Source of the DNA: Gibbula magus
Taxonomy: Eukaryota; Mollusca; Gastropoda; Trochida; Trochidae
Direction of reading: 5' to 3'
NCBI GenBank assembly: GCA_936450465.1
Contig: OW388291.1
Span: 33,580,656-33,644,655, forward strand
DNA: 64,000 nucleotides
The notes below the pieces were generated by a model. It did not search any database, had not been told where the DNA came from, and saw only the letters and a program-made list of their open reading frames with translations. Position numbers and translations under genes: made by a program. This document shows positions 1-10,501 of the stretch, piece by piece (the stretch's first letter is position 1; each line of letters opens with the position of its first letter).

Positions 1-12
1 CATCATGTTTTC

Positions 13-525
13 ATCTTCTTCGAAACGAAAAGCCATAGGAAAGCTGAAATATTGTGTAAAGACTCCTTGAACAATAAGATTATAAAGTGTAAATGTGGTA
101 ACCCTGTGGTCCTTATTTTGGGGCATAAAGGTCATTGCTTAAATCATGTTGCCATCTTCTTCAGAAGCTCTAGACAGCTGGAATCTCGGGAATTTACATC
201 CTCAGCCATTGAGCTCGTAAATTGTAAATTTGCAGGGACCATGTCCAAGAAAGCTGAAATTTTGTGTTCAGACTCTTCGGCCAATGATGATTGATATGAT
301 TATATTATACGTTTGGCGACTCAAACGGTGTTACCCCATAAAAACAATATGTCTTCTTCTAAACAACTAAGCACTAGAAAGCTGAACTCTTTTGTACACC
401 TTGACAGACGGGGATTATAATTTGTAGGTTTGGTGACTATGGCCCAAAATAAGGATATCAGAGGACACTCCCTTGAAACCAATTTTTCTTTCTTTTTTAA
501 AAACTAAAAGCCTTAGAAAGTGTTT
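13..525. repeat. Diverged tandem repeat, units ~140-190 bp
   Basis: Three to four diverged units can be lined up by the recurring string TCTTCTTC followed by an A-rich stretch, then AGAAAGCTGAA, then a segment like GATTATAAnnTGTAAnTnTGGTnAC. Unit starts are near 13, 153, 348 and 486. The arrangement resembles a repeat class common in molluscan genomes (AGAAAGCTGAAATTTnGTGT units), but that is recalled family knowledge. The 80-codon open frame inside it (52-294) spans unit borders and matches no protein I know, so it is not called as a gene. Confidence 0.55.
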
Positions 526-559
526 ATGTTTTTCACGCTTCCTTTGGTTAACAATAAAT

Positions 560-1520
560 TGTGCGGATAAAGTTTTAAAATCTAATTAAATTACAAACTC
601 GAATTAACAGCAATGTAATCGTTGTTCAAAGAATCCGTTGACAAACGCTTGTCGGTATTCTTGGCTGTTTATTAACGAGACTTGACTTGTCTTACACGAG
701 TTCACTCGAAACACGTCCATTTCGAAATTAATTGGGAGGGCAACTGAAGTTTAAGTTTTGAATAATTGACCCATCGCATGTTGCAAATCTCGAATGTATT
801 GATGATGATAGACTGAGTTTTAATACATGATCTTATCGAGAGCCCAGTGAAATCTAAATCTTGGACAAATTAATTTTAAACTTTTAAACTTTTTATCATT
901 TTAAATTTTTAACAGTTATCTTATGGTGAATGAACTAATCATCAAAAATTATCTTTGTACAAAAATGAATATCGTGATATTCAAAGATGGCTGTATGTTT
1001 AAAATGTTTGTAAAAGTGAAGTTTTCCCTGGTTTCATATTTAATTCATTACAAAATATTTGTAAACGCGAACTTGTTAAGCCTATCACTTATGTTCATAT
1101 TTAATGAATTAAAATATATATGTATGAGTTAACTAATTTGTTTTTTTTTAAAGATTACCATGTTTAATTAATCAACAACAAAAAATTGCAACGAAAAATG
1201 AACTACTTTGATTACAAAATGTTAAAAAAGTGACGAAGTTGTTGTTTTACAAATACATGTCTAAAAGTGAAATTGTTTTCTTAAACAGATTACCATGTTT
1301 AATTACTACAAAACAGATGCATTCTGAAAGTTTGTTCATCTAGTGTCGTATATCATGCAAATATAAAGTAAATCAAATCAATGGAATTACATAAAATACA
1401 ATGACAAAGAACATATATATAATCATCATCAGACGTATCAAGTGATCGTCACGTCAGCGGTGAAAGTTTTCGAACTTTAGCATACTAAAATCAGAATGGG
1501 TAAAACTGTGAAAATTATAA
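560..1520. other. AT-rich DNA, no gene seen
   Basis: Very AT-rich, with many A and T runs and short phenylalanine-, isoleucine- and lysine-rich frames. I see no conserved protein, RNA gene or clear repeat border here. Confidence 0.5.
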
Positions 1521-1524
1521 ATTT

Positions 1525-1888
1525 ATACATTCCGAATAAAAGTGTCCCTATCGATCAAATGAGAACAAATTCATCGCAATTCCATTGTATGCGTATAAGA
1601 AGGAATACATGATACATGATTGACCAAGATGAGCACTTACTGAATATTTTACAGAAGAAAATAAACAACTTAAGTTTTTTAAAGTTTGACTTCAGCCAAA
1701 ATTGTTATTGTTGACTTTGAGGTATACAATTCATGGAACATTCAACTGTCTTCTTATTAAGCGAATATACAAAATGATCGGGCGAGTTTTCGCGTTGATA
1801 CGATGATGCAAAGACATCCCAAATTACATGATATTTGCACTAAGACATACACACGTAGGTGAACAAACTTTCGAGATGCAGCTGTAGA
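1525..1888 (+). repeat. Dispersed repeat R1, uninterrupted copy
   Basis: This stretch shares blocks in order with 48590-48657 plus 50171-50481, and with 59420-59745. The blocks are CGAATAAAAGTGTC, GAACAAATTCATC, CATTGTATGCGTATAAGAAG, GAACATTCAACTG, a segment with CGCGTTGATACGATG, and TAGGTGAACAAACTTTCG followed by GATGCAGCTGTA. The middle is continuous here, whereas in the 48-50 kb copy it is split by a 1.5-kb transposon. No reading frame is conserved, so this looks like a non-autonomous repeat of unknown class. Confidence 0.7.
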
Positions 1889-2004
1889 TAAGCAAAGTAT
1901 TGTTTGTATAATGGAATGCAATCTTAAGTTGTCATTAAGTTGTTCTTTATCGTCTTTATTGCGTGTGGTAATTGAATATTGCCTAAATGATGGTTATATT
2001 AAGG

Positions 2005-2371
2005 AGGAAGAGTGCGAGAAGATATTTATGATATTCATCCACGAATGTAGAGAGCGGAATGATATCTATGATATTCATCTACGAATGTTGAGTGTGAGTT
2101 GATATTAATATTATGAGGTGATGTTTATGATATTCACCCATGAATGTAAAGTGTGAGGTGATGTTTATGATATTCATCCATGAATGTAGAGGGTCGGGTG
2201 ATATCTATGATTTTCATCCATGAATGTAGAGTTCCAGGTGATATTTATGATATTTTTTCATGAGTGTAGAGGGTCAGATGATATCTGTGATATTCATCCA
2301 TGAATGTAGAGTGCGAGGTGATATCTATGATATTCATCCAAAAACGTAAAGTGTGGCGTGATATTTAGCAG
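2005..2371. repeat. 40-bp minisatellite, left part (~9 units)
   Basis: The unit reads approximately GATATTCATCCATGAATGTA followed by GAGTGCGAGGTGATATCTAT, 40 bp. About nine copies follow each other with roughly 10-20% divergence. The array stops abruptly near 2371 and resumes near 3446, so about 1.07 kb has been inserted into it. Confidence 0.9.
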
Positions 2372-3445
2372 CCGCCGGCGCGTTTTGTATTGGCTATAAC
2401 TTTTTTCCTAGAAGGTTTGAGAACTCATATAAATAACTTCTTACTTATGCCCCTGGGGAATTTTTTTGATATGTTCATATTCAAGGTCAAAGGTCAAGGT
2501 CACGAGTTCTGAAATCGCTAAAAAATCCTTGTAAACACGATAACTTGAAAAATATTTGTGCTATCAGGCTTTTATTTTGTGTATATTAACTATGTAGAAA
2601 GGACAAGATATGAAAAAGTTTTCGCTAACATCCGTCAAAGGTCAAGGTCATAGCGAGGTCACAACCTAAGCATGCTTTTGCGAAAATGTCTTATTTCAAC
2701 TATTAACACTTTGAATCATTACATGATTGTGATACAAAATGAAAAGTGATCACTGATTGTGTGACCTTGAATTTTAAAGGTCAAGGTCACGAGATAAGGT
2801 CTGAAGGTTCTGAAATCACTAAATAATTTTTTTCCAAGGAGTTATCAAAACCTCATATACATACCTTCTTTCTTATACTGGGCAATTATTTTGACATGCT
2901 TACATTCAAGGTCAAAGTTCAAGGTCATGAGTTCTGAAATCACTACAAAAATCCTTGTAAACACGATAACTTCAAAAACTTTGGTGCTATCAGGTCCTTA
3001 CTTGGTATATATCAACTATGGAGAAAGACGAACATTCGAAAAGGTTTTCGCTAAAATCTGTCAAAGGTCAAGGTCACAGTGAGATCACAACTTAAGCATG
3101 CTATTGTGAATATGCCTATGTTAACTATGAACACTTTGAGTTATTGCATAATTGTTATTCGCAATGAAAAGTAATCATTGATGTGCGACCTTGAAAGTCA
3201 AAGGTCAAGGTCATGAGATATCGGTTAAGGCCATGTTAATCCTTTGATCCAATTTTGAAATCAGTAAGAACAAACTTGTGTAAAGTGACCCCAGTGATGA
3301 TTCAACTTGTTAGAATGACTTGAATAATGAACAAATTCTTATCAAAAAAGATTCCCATTTTATTTATGCTGACGAGAAGGCGGAACAGGGAAAGGCGAGA
3401 CCCAAAGTTTCGGGGATGCTCTGCTTTTGCGGTGTCCCGCAAACG
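2372..3445. mobile_element. Insertion in the minisatellite, with ~430-bp duplicated module rich in AGGTCA
   Basis: The insert begins in a GC-rich stretch (GCAGCCGCCGGCGCG, ~2370-2384) and ends after CGGTGTCCCGCAAACGCTC. Inside, about 2400-2830 and 2831-3240 are two diverged tandem copies of a ~430-bp module. Both contain the same series: an ATTCAAGGTCAAAG block, GAGTTCTGAAATC, TCCTTGTAAACACGATAACT, TTTTCGCTAA, then TCAAAGGTCAAGGTCA and a final AAAGGTCAAGGTCA. I see no coding frame for a transposase. The class is uncertain: non-autonomous DNA transposon, Helitron-like element or satellite fragment are all possible. Confidence 0.6.
2481..2502 (+). promoter_or_regulatory. Nuclear-receptor-like half-site cluster (three AGGTCA)
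   Basis: Three AGGTCA hexamers lie at 2484-2489, 2491-2496 and 2497-2502. The first pair is a direct repeat with one-base spacing (DR1 layout) and the first is preceded by TCA, giving TCAAGGTCA, the extended half-site used by ERR/FTZ-F1-type receptors. Related clusters recur at about 2637-2650, 2777-2789, 2906-2927, 3063-3076 and 3197-3212. The motif match is seen; receptor binding is inference. The repeated occurrence is tied to the repeat unit, so it may have no regulatory role. Confidence 0.35.
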
Positions 3446-3628
3446 CTCATCTAGATATGATATTTGTTCATGAGTGTAGAGGGTCAGGTGATATCTATGA
3501 TATTCATTTATGAATGTAGAGTGCGAGGTGATAATCATAATATTCATCCATGAATGTAGACTGCCAGATGATATCTTTGTTATTCATCCATGAATGTCGA
3601 GTGTGAGGAGATATCTATAATATTCAGA
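3446..3628. repeat. 40-bp minisatellite, right part (~4.5 units)
   Basis: The same 40-bp unit as 2005-2371 resumes (GATATTTGTTCATGAGTGTA, then GAGGGTCAGGTGATATCTAT) for four to five copies, then decays at ATAATATTCAG. Together the two parts give about 13-14 units. Confidence 0.85.
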
Positions 3629-3629
3629 C

Positions 3630-5110
3630 AAGGAAAAATCATTCACAGTCCTGTGCTTATAGAAGTATCTCAGATGAACCATTAAAAAACAACTTTACGA
3701 ATAAAAGTGAGAAACGTCATTGCTGTCTCTTCTTGAATCTTGATACATTTACACTAATGGACACATTATAAAAAACTCATTTATCTGAACAAGTTTCGTT
3801 TGAAGTGACTTGGCTTTGAGATTGTCTTAATTGCCTTGTTTTGAAGACAGGTCACGCTCCAAGATCACGAAAATCTCTGTTTCCACACTTCTATCAAACT
3901 ATCTCTTTTACTCAGCGCTGAAGAACCATAATCTTTGGAATTCGTCTCCTAATTCACATTGCGTCATCATCTTATCGTCACAAATTGATTACATCATAAA
4001 TCACTTGAAACGCGACACCTGCATGACGTCATTCTTGAACACGCGCGATCTCCCGCCTTCTCTGTTATACTCATCTCACACCTTGGATAACTAATACTGC
4101 TGAAGTTAAGTCCTATTTTAACCGCCTTCATCCACAGAGATGGTGAAAAGATAAAAATAGATTTATGATATGGGTCTTCCGACGTGGGAAAACAAAAAGT
4201 AATTTTCTCGTAGTTTCGTTATCGTCCCAAGACACGCCTTAATGGCTAAGTTTTGTTTATGATCATTTCGGTTGACGAAACGTCCTACATATTGAATTTC
4301 AAAGCCGATTTGGGAAACTCGAAAACGGCTTTCGGATGCCCTATTTTAGTCCAGAGTAGCGCCAAAGGCGACTTTTCGCGCTTCTTCACTTCCGGGAAGG
4401 CCAATAGGTCATTGTTGGACGGGATTCGATACAGACCTTAACACCAAAAACAAATACACGACCGTTAAGAGAATTACGAACAAAACGATATTGCACATAA
4501 CAATTGGCTTTGTTCTTTTGGGAGATTTTGGGGCTGGCATATCAGGAAAAGTTGCCCAGGTATGCCTCAGAAATTATCTGCTTTAAAAATGGAAAATGCA
4601 AATCGTATTTCGTATATAGTTGGAATTAATTTAATCCATTATATGATATTGTCATATTGTGTTGTTGTGTGCACAGTTACTTTATTTCTTATTTCTTATT
4701 TTTTTTAAAAAATGGCGTTTCAGAAATGAATTATCTCATCAATATATTGCTGATGATTAAACTACTTTAAATACAAATCAATACCATGCAGAAAGAAAGA
4801 ATATAAGAATCGAACCGTTATATCAGGACGTCGGTCAAACCGTGTCCCTTACATTAAATTCTTACATTTAATCAAATATTAGCAATCTGTGTTAAAGATA
4901 TTAGACGATTTCTCAACAGATCTTTACAAATGCGCAACGGTATGTCATTAGAAACACACTTTCATAAATCATCAAATCGTATCGATGAATATGTTTTGTC
5001 ATTCAATTAGTTCCAGATTTGTCTATGGCATTCCACAAATGTAGTTATAAATCGACATAGGCGAACCCTAAGCAAATACTTAACCTCGTCCGGCGCTGTA
5101 TTGACTATTA
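3630..5110. other. Unique-looking DNA, no gene seen
   Basis: Frames of 87 codons (3831-4094) and 62 codons (4253-4441) are open but match nothing I recognise, and their composition is unremarkable. 4290-4440 is somewhat richer in CpG than its surroundings. No RNA gene or repeat border was identified. Confidence 0.4.
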
Positions 5111-5111
5111 A

Positions 5112-5203
5112 AGGGAGAAGGGGAGGGTGTTTGAGGGCGAGGGGAGGGATGTTTGAGGGGGAGGGGAGGGGTGTTTAAGGGGGAGGTGAAGGAGGGTTTG
5201 CAA
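5112..5203 (+). repeat. G-rich short tandem repeat, G-quadruplex-prone
   Basis: Three to four units of about 26 bp, of the form TGTTTGAGGGGGAGGGGAGGG. Each unit holds several runs of three or more G separated by one to seven bases, which fits the usual G-quadruplex sequence pattern on the plus strand. Shorter G-rich tracts of similar style occur at 7010-7062, 9538-9595 and 36000-36042. Confidence 0.8.
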
Positions 5204-5819
5204 ACATTGAGTGTAAATCCAAGCACCTGGTATCATTAGGTAGATAAGCAAGCCATAACGCGACACCTAATTAACTCACCTGGGTGACCCTCAGTTAGTC
5301 TCACCTGTCCTCTGGACCACCCAACCGTGACCCTGACAATATTGAGTCAATTTGTAATCTGCGAACTCCATTACCGTATACTTGCTTCAAATGACGCCCG
5401 GGTACCTATTCTCGAATCTTAAGTAGCTCTGAGAACCTCTTAAGCTGATTCTTAACGCTCGGGTTACGACCAAAGCGTCTAAGGGCTAAGAACGTTGCGA
5501 GAATATGGACCCTGATTTCGTACTATGTAACAAATGCAATTATGAGTCTCGTTTTTGCTCAGATAATATCATTATTTCACACTCATAGAAATCGAATTGA
5601 GAAGTTGTTCTTATAATACTATTTACGAGTGAACTTACATTAACTGGATTTTAAATGTATAAAATATAAATATAAATAATGTGTGTAATTATTATTTTGA
5701 ACATGACTTGTATAAATGCCAAATCAAATGGAATCAAGCTACATGTATGTACATTCAACAAATATACTAATTTATTAAATTTTCAATGGTAACATACGAC
5801 ATTTATCAGTTGAAATAAA

Positions 5820-5965
5820 TCCGTATTTTCACTCAGTGAAATGACATGTTCTTTTACTCAGTGAAATAACATATTCTTTAACTCAGTAAAATAACATTTT
5901 CATTTAAAGGTGACCTAGGGGGACATTTACGTGACTCATGACGTCATGTAACAATAAGATGATAC
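5820..5965 (-). repeat. CRE/palindrome repeat family, copy C
   Basis: Read on the minus strand this matches the family at 34050-34195 and 47810-48010: TGTTACATGACGTCA first, then GTTATTTCACTGAGTGAAAA. On the plus strand there is the palindrome TTTCACTCAGTGAAA (5827-5841), followed by two weaker tandem copies of the ACTCAGTnAAATnACAT block, then an AP-1-like TGACTCA (5932-5938) directly before the CRE palindrome TGACGTCA (5939-5946). Confidence 0.6.
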
Positions 5966-6287
5966 CCCATTTAGGAAAATAACAACATTTACGAACATTT
6001 TAATTGTTCCACTTCATTCGATGGGATTTATTCGAGGAAAAATATCAGATATTCTTTATCTATTTTTTTTTATCGAGGTTAATAAGTTTTTATCTACAAG
6101 CACAGGTTGGCATTTAGAACGCAACGTCACAGACGCAACGTGACGTCATATCTTTGTTATTGACATCACATCACCATGAAAGGTGATAGTTTTCCCGAGG
6201 GCATCGTATGATAACATGAACCTCATTGTAAATGACTTGTAATACATAATACATGTCCTACTCGTGCAAGACTGTTGAATTTGTTTT

Positions 6288-6808
6288 AAAGGCGCTGTAG
6301 CACGTTTTTTGCATATTTTGTTTTCTCAAATTTGCTATTTATCATTAAGTTTAAACAATATATCGTTATGTTAGAGGGTAAAGCCGTATCCATAGAAAAC
6401 GGCTATCCGCATTGAAATAAAATGCTGCGACGTATAAAGCGACAGTGGTATGGAACTCTTCAGTGTGAGAGGTAGATTTGTAGGTCTCATGCGAATTTGA
6501 GAGTTCAGACAGCAAGATAATTGACCATTCTATCATGGTACCATATTCAAAACTCTCAAACCTGTGAGTGTTTTGGTATCGTTACAGCGGTCAGATCACT
6601 TGAACTACCTCCGTGCGGCCATTTTAATGTGAAAACATTTAAATGGCCGCTCGAAGGGAAATGGTCTCGCATGGCTTCACCGAACAATGTACATTCGTTT
6701 AAGAACTCTTTTAATCGATTCAGTAGTATTATTAAGCCATTGGTAACACTTATTTACCTTTTCGTAAGATCACTTTATTTCAATAAAAAATCGTGCTACA
6801 GCGCCTTT
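6288..6808 (+). mobile_element. Inverted-repeat DNA transposon (MITE1), 521 bp, full copy
   Basis: The ends are perfect 17-bp inverted repeats: AAAGGCGCTGTAGCACG at 6288-6304 and its complement at 6792-6808. The right 360 bp is closely matched by the reverse complement of 14207-14565, which proves a dispersed family. The flank reads TTTAA at the left end and TTTGA at the right, and the second copy also carries TTTAA. This fits a TTAA target as used by piggyBac-type transposases, with one base changed. No transposase is encoded; the 106-codon frame at 6521-6841 runs out of the element and is not conserved in copy 2. Confidence 0.85.
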
Positions 6809-6809
6809 G

Positions 6810-7737
6810 AGAAGAGGAATTACGGTATCTACCAGACATAGAGGCACTTTGTAACCCATGAAACTTGATTGCACCCGGCACGCGACACCTGAATAATACG
6901 TTGATCTCGTAATAAACGACTACTGCCTCCGTGTCACGGGCCAAGGCGGCGCATCAAAGAGCTGATTGTTACTCGGGTATTACAGGTGGTGATACGGGTG
7001 CGTTTCTCATGGAAAGGGGAGGGGTCAATTTGAGAGGTTGAGGGGTCAAGGGGAGGGGGATATCGATAGCGCAGGTGTCTGGCTTCAAACAGATTATCTG
7101 AACTAAGGTACGGGTAGATTTAAAGAGCAGTGTATATAGTATTAATACTAATTACAAGAGAGGTAAGAATTGGATAACATAATGTATTTGTTCTGTTTTC
7201 ATTGAACTGTGTAAGGCTGATAATTTTAAAATCTGGCTGAAATTCAGGATTTCCTAGAATAACATTATTTATGGATTTACACTTCGTTGACTTTATTTCG
7301 TTTATTTCCGCAAAGTGACAAAGGTTTCCATACATGTATACACTGTAATAACATGTACGGTTGTGGAGTCGTTACGGTTTAGAAACTTTGATTACATTTA
7401 TGTTTTGGTTTCTGCTTGAGGATGAAAGGTGGACCGAAATAACCTCGTGTATGTTTTTAAAAAATATGTTTAACTGAAAAGAGTCGAAGCTATTTCATTT
7501 GTCTATCTTTGGGGTGCTGAGTCGAGCTGTCTTGAATACCATTGCATGTGCATTTCTTTGAAGGGGGTTGGACTTAAGTTCTTACTCTGGGTATGCTTGC
7601 TTGATTTAGTTGGTTGTCTGTTTCGGCATCAGGGAAGGATTATTGGATGCGGTTATTATGTGTATACTAAATCATGGAACCGCGTATGCATATATTTTTC
7701 AACGAAACAGCTACGTCATAGCGTTTATATACACTGC
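6810..7737. other. Intergenic stretch with a G-rich tract
   Basis: No gene recognised. A G-rich tract lies at 7010-7062. The open frames at 7120-7335 (minus) and 7546-7740 (plus) match nothing known. Confidence 0.4.
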
Positions 7738-7750
7738 TAATACAATTTGC
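7738..7750 (+). repeat. Target-site duplication, left copy
   Basis: TAATACAATTTGC, 13 bp, is repeated exactly at 8458-8470 and brackets the retrotransposon fragment at 7751-8457. Confidence 0.9.
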
Positions 7751-8337
7751 TATACAAGATGCTCACAGCCCTAGATAATATTGGACGCACCTCTTGGGCT
7801 ACCCACATTAAAAATATTGTATTTAGATTTGGATTTGGTTATGTATGGATAACCCAGGATGTGGGAAACAAACTTATTTTCTTATCAATGTTTAAGCAGA
7901 GACTTTTTGACAACCTACAGCAAACTTGGATTGAAAATATAAATAACCTATCAGACTCTTATTCATATAAACAATATAAATCACTACTGACTGTTGAATG
8001 TTATCTCAACTCTTCACTTCCATCTCACGTTATCACGTTTCATATGCAGTAACTTAAAAATTGCCATCAACACTGGAAGACACCAACCTACACCATATGA
8101 AGAAAGACTCTGCCCTCTCTGTTTATCAAAAAACAAGCAAGTTATTGAAATGAATATCATGTTATTTTAATATGTGAAGCCTACAGTTTGTTCCGTAATA
8201 TACTAATTGGTAAATACATTAAATCTAACTGTCAACAACATTTTATTTCCCTTATTTCATCTCAAAATTATGATGTGCTACATAAAGTTTCAATATTTTT
8301 ATTTAAAGCTCATCAATTAAGGCACAAAAATATATAA
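7747..8337 (+). pseudogene. C-terminal fragment of non-LTR reverse transcriptase, frameshifted
   Basis: The first frame gives a region with the hallmark ...GFGYVWITQDVGNKLIFL... and FKQRLFDNLQQTW..., followed by YKQYKSLLTVECYL, which I recognise as the region downstream of the thumb domain in many invertebrate non-LTR polyproteins. After a frameshift near 8020-8040 the reading continues as SNLKIAINTGRH...YEERLCPLCL, the start of the terminal zinc-knuckle-like motif. After a second shift near 8145-8150 (one base lost in an A run) it continues as NEYHVILICEAYSLFR..., ending at the TAA at 8335-8337. A Cys-Cys...His-Cys pattern (CPLC, then YHVILIC) is thus preserved across the break. The fragment cannot be functional: the catalytic reverse-transcriptase core is absent and two frameshifts are present. 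Confidence 0.85.
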
Positions 8338-8457
8338 TATGTTTGTATATCATGTGTTTAACTATGTAAATAAGCAAAATGCGCAGCATTGTACACCCTG
8401 AATTGTTTGTATTTTGGGCCAAAGGCCTTATACTGAATAAATATGTCTGTCTGTCTG
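7751..8457 (+). mobile_element. 5'-truncated non-LTR retrotransposon, 707 bp
   Basis: Bounded by exact 13-bp direct repeats (7738-7750 and 8458-8470), as expected for target-primed reverse transcription with 5' truncation. It carries the C-terminal end of the reverse-transcriptase protein (see the pseudogene entry), a short 3' UTR with a GGCCAAAGGCC hairpin, an AATAAA at about 8437-8442, and a 3' tail of TGTCTGTCTGTCTG. The family resembles CR1/L2-like elements of molluscs, but the clade cannot be assigned from this piece. Confidence 0.9.
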
Positions 8458-8470
8458 TAATACAATTTGC
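8458..8470 (+). repeat. Target-site duplication, right copy
   Basis: TAATACAATTTGC, identical to 7738-7750, immediately after the TCTG-type tail of the retrotransposon. Confidence 0.9.
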
Positions 8471-8570
8471 CAAAATGTATAATGTATCTTGGATCATGTT
8501 GTGGTTTTTTTTTTATATTTTCGCTGTATAAGGATTTCGGATCAACTTACTAACTCACTATCCTAACTAC

Positions 8571-8835
8571 ACTTAGGGACAAAAGAAAATATAACTATTT
8601 CCAAAAGAGTCAAACACAAAAAATTATGCCGGATAAAGCAGACTTTTCAATTTTTATGAGATATACACAATTTCAATTAAGATAGTGTGATACTAGATAT
8701 TTCATATAAGTTCAAACACACATTGGGTGCTGAAATAACAATTTCAAAGGAGTTTTCGACATAGTGTTTGGTATTTAAGGTAAAATGTTATGATATGTGG
8801 AAATTATGTTAGTACAAGATGTTGTTGATGAATGT
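8571..8835 (+). repeat. Dispersed repeat R2, copy 1
   Basis: Shares ordered blocks with 58163-58425 in the same orientation: AGGGACAAAA, CAAACACAAAA, TGCCGGATAAAG, TACACAATTTCA, GGGTGCTGAAAT, AAAGGAGTT, and GTTAGTA(C/T)AAGATGTTGTT. The left edge (AGGGACAAAAGAAAATATA) resembles the terminal repeat of the CGGGCAAAAGAAA-type transposons elsewhere in the window, so this may be a distant member without a recognisable right end. No coding content. Confidence 0.7.
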
Positions 8836-8885
8836 ACTATCATTGACTTTAAATCGATTACGCATCACAAAATAGCCATAAAGTC

Positions 8886-9016
8886 ACATTCACTACCCTG
8901 TCTCGCCTGCTTAAAGAGATTCCAAAACACGGACTTTTAAAAGCCGTGTATTTTTTCCTGAAATATGGACAGATGATATTTAAAAAAATACAAGATAGGT
9001 TTAGTTGGCTTTGAGA
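8886..9016 (+). repeat. Dispersed repeat R3, copy 1
   Basis: Corresponds to the reverse complement of about 48733-48862 and, more weakly, of 24228-24325. Shared blocks include TCTCGCCTG, a CCGTGT/ACACGG motif, ATATGnACAGAT and GGTTTAGTTGGCTTTGA. It contains a near-perfect palindrome: ACACGG (8927-8932), a CTTTTAAAAG centre, CCGTGT (8944-8949). In the 48-kb copy this segment lies inside the 1.5-kb TIR element, so R3 is probably part of that transposon family. Confidence 0.65.
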
Positions 9017-9019
9017 AAC

Positions 9020-10139
9020 ATGGTGAAACCACTATCAATAAACATTAAACACCCCAAAAAAATTCTTCGTAGATTTTTTTTATTTAACCACTGATTATTT
9101 GAAAATTAAAAAAAAACTTGATTTGTTGTAGTGTCAGAATAGGCGATTTTGATAACAAAATGGATATATGTAGCAGACATTTATCCTACATATAACCAGT
9201 CAAAAAGAGCAGGTGCTACGATAATATTTTAACCACTGCCTTAAACATGGAAAGGATAACATACTAATCACATCCTATAGCACCGAATTATCGGTTATAT
9301 TAGTTATGACAGATGATATTTCCGGGGCTGTATCCCCATGTGTACCTGTCATGTGTATTTGACATGAGTATGAATACACAAAACCTTATACTAAGTAAAG
9401 TTATCCCCGCTTGTTATGTTTTCTGTATGAACAAGGGATTTGGTTATTTCCTGCATTATATGCCCGGTTAAGCTGATCCGGGAAAATGGCAGACCTCTAT
9501 TTTCGATTTCAATGACCATAGCGTTAAATACAGGGTCTAGGGGGGATGAGGGTTAATGAGGGGGGTCTGTGTAATTAAAGGGGGTCACGGGAGGGTACAG
9601 GTAGCTCACCTGTCGTCAATTTCCCCGCTCGCAGTGATTTACAGCTGGGTAGTGCACAAAGCGTCCAATACGACAGATTTGCTCAGCACAATCTCGTTAA
9701 TCAGGCGAATTTGGCCACTGCGTTGACGGTATTAAGTGCAGACCTCGGACAATGCATCTAACGAAATAATAGGTACCTACTCGAGTACTAATATTTCCAG
9801 TAGGTGGGTTTCTATGAGAAAACTGCTGGCGTTCGACACATGACAAAGTTTGGGAGGGAATATCGGGAGGATGTATAAAGTTACCAATTCCAAACTGCGA
9901 TAGATATGATGTAGGGATCCAGCTAAATGTTGCTTTCTGTACACATAGTGGAAATTAATAAGAATGGTTTACAATGGATTGCACTTTGGGGCATTTAGAT
10001 TACAAATTTGCAAATAGTTTCACTCTCATTTGGTGCTTAGAGTTCTTATTTGAGGTGAAATGTATTGTCGCTCCATCATTGAACACGTGATTCAGTTTAA
10101 AAAATGCTAATAATACGTTTTATTAGTAGTAGTTGGTTG
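9020..10139. other. Intergenic stretch, no gene seen
   Basis: AT-rich except a G-rich tract at 9538-9595 (several G runs of three to six). No reading frame, RNA gene or clear repeat border recognised. Confidence 0.4.
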
Positions 10140-10451
10140 GTGATCTGTGTTAAACTTTGATGATGGTATTAATGAGTTGTGATTTTGAAGAACGAACAAC
10201 ATCGAGTAAAAATTATGGTTGTAGCTTCTGTTGACAATACTTTTGATGTTGACGGCAATAAAACTGATGATTACGTTGATGTTGATGATGGCGATTATTC
10301 GAACGCTGACGATAAATCAGCTTCTTATAAAGTTGATGATGACAAACGTTGATGACCGAAGATACACGGTTATACGCAATCCTGGACCAGTGAAAACAAT
10401 CTTAAAAATCGACAATGATATGTTTTGCGACAACGGTGGTAAAGATGACAG

Positions 10452-10501
<50 letters not shown>

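Noticed and set aside
3410..3460. Helitron 3' end (hairpin followed by CTAG near 3450)
   Set aside because: The hairpin is weak, the terminal CTRRT is not exact, and no TC start with an A/T target was found at the left edge, so the class was left open.
6521..6841. 106-codon open frame
   Set aside because: It lies mostly in MITE1, runs past the terminal repeat, and is not kept open in the second copy.
8458..8470. TAATACAATTTGC as a coincidental short repeat
   Set aside because: An exact 13-base match at precisely the two borders of a retrotransposon fragment is better explained as a target-site duplication, so the coincidence reading was dropped.
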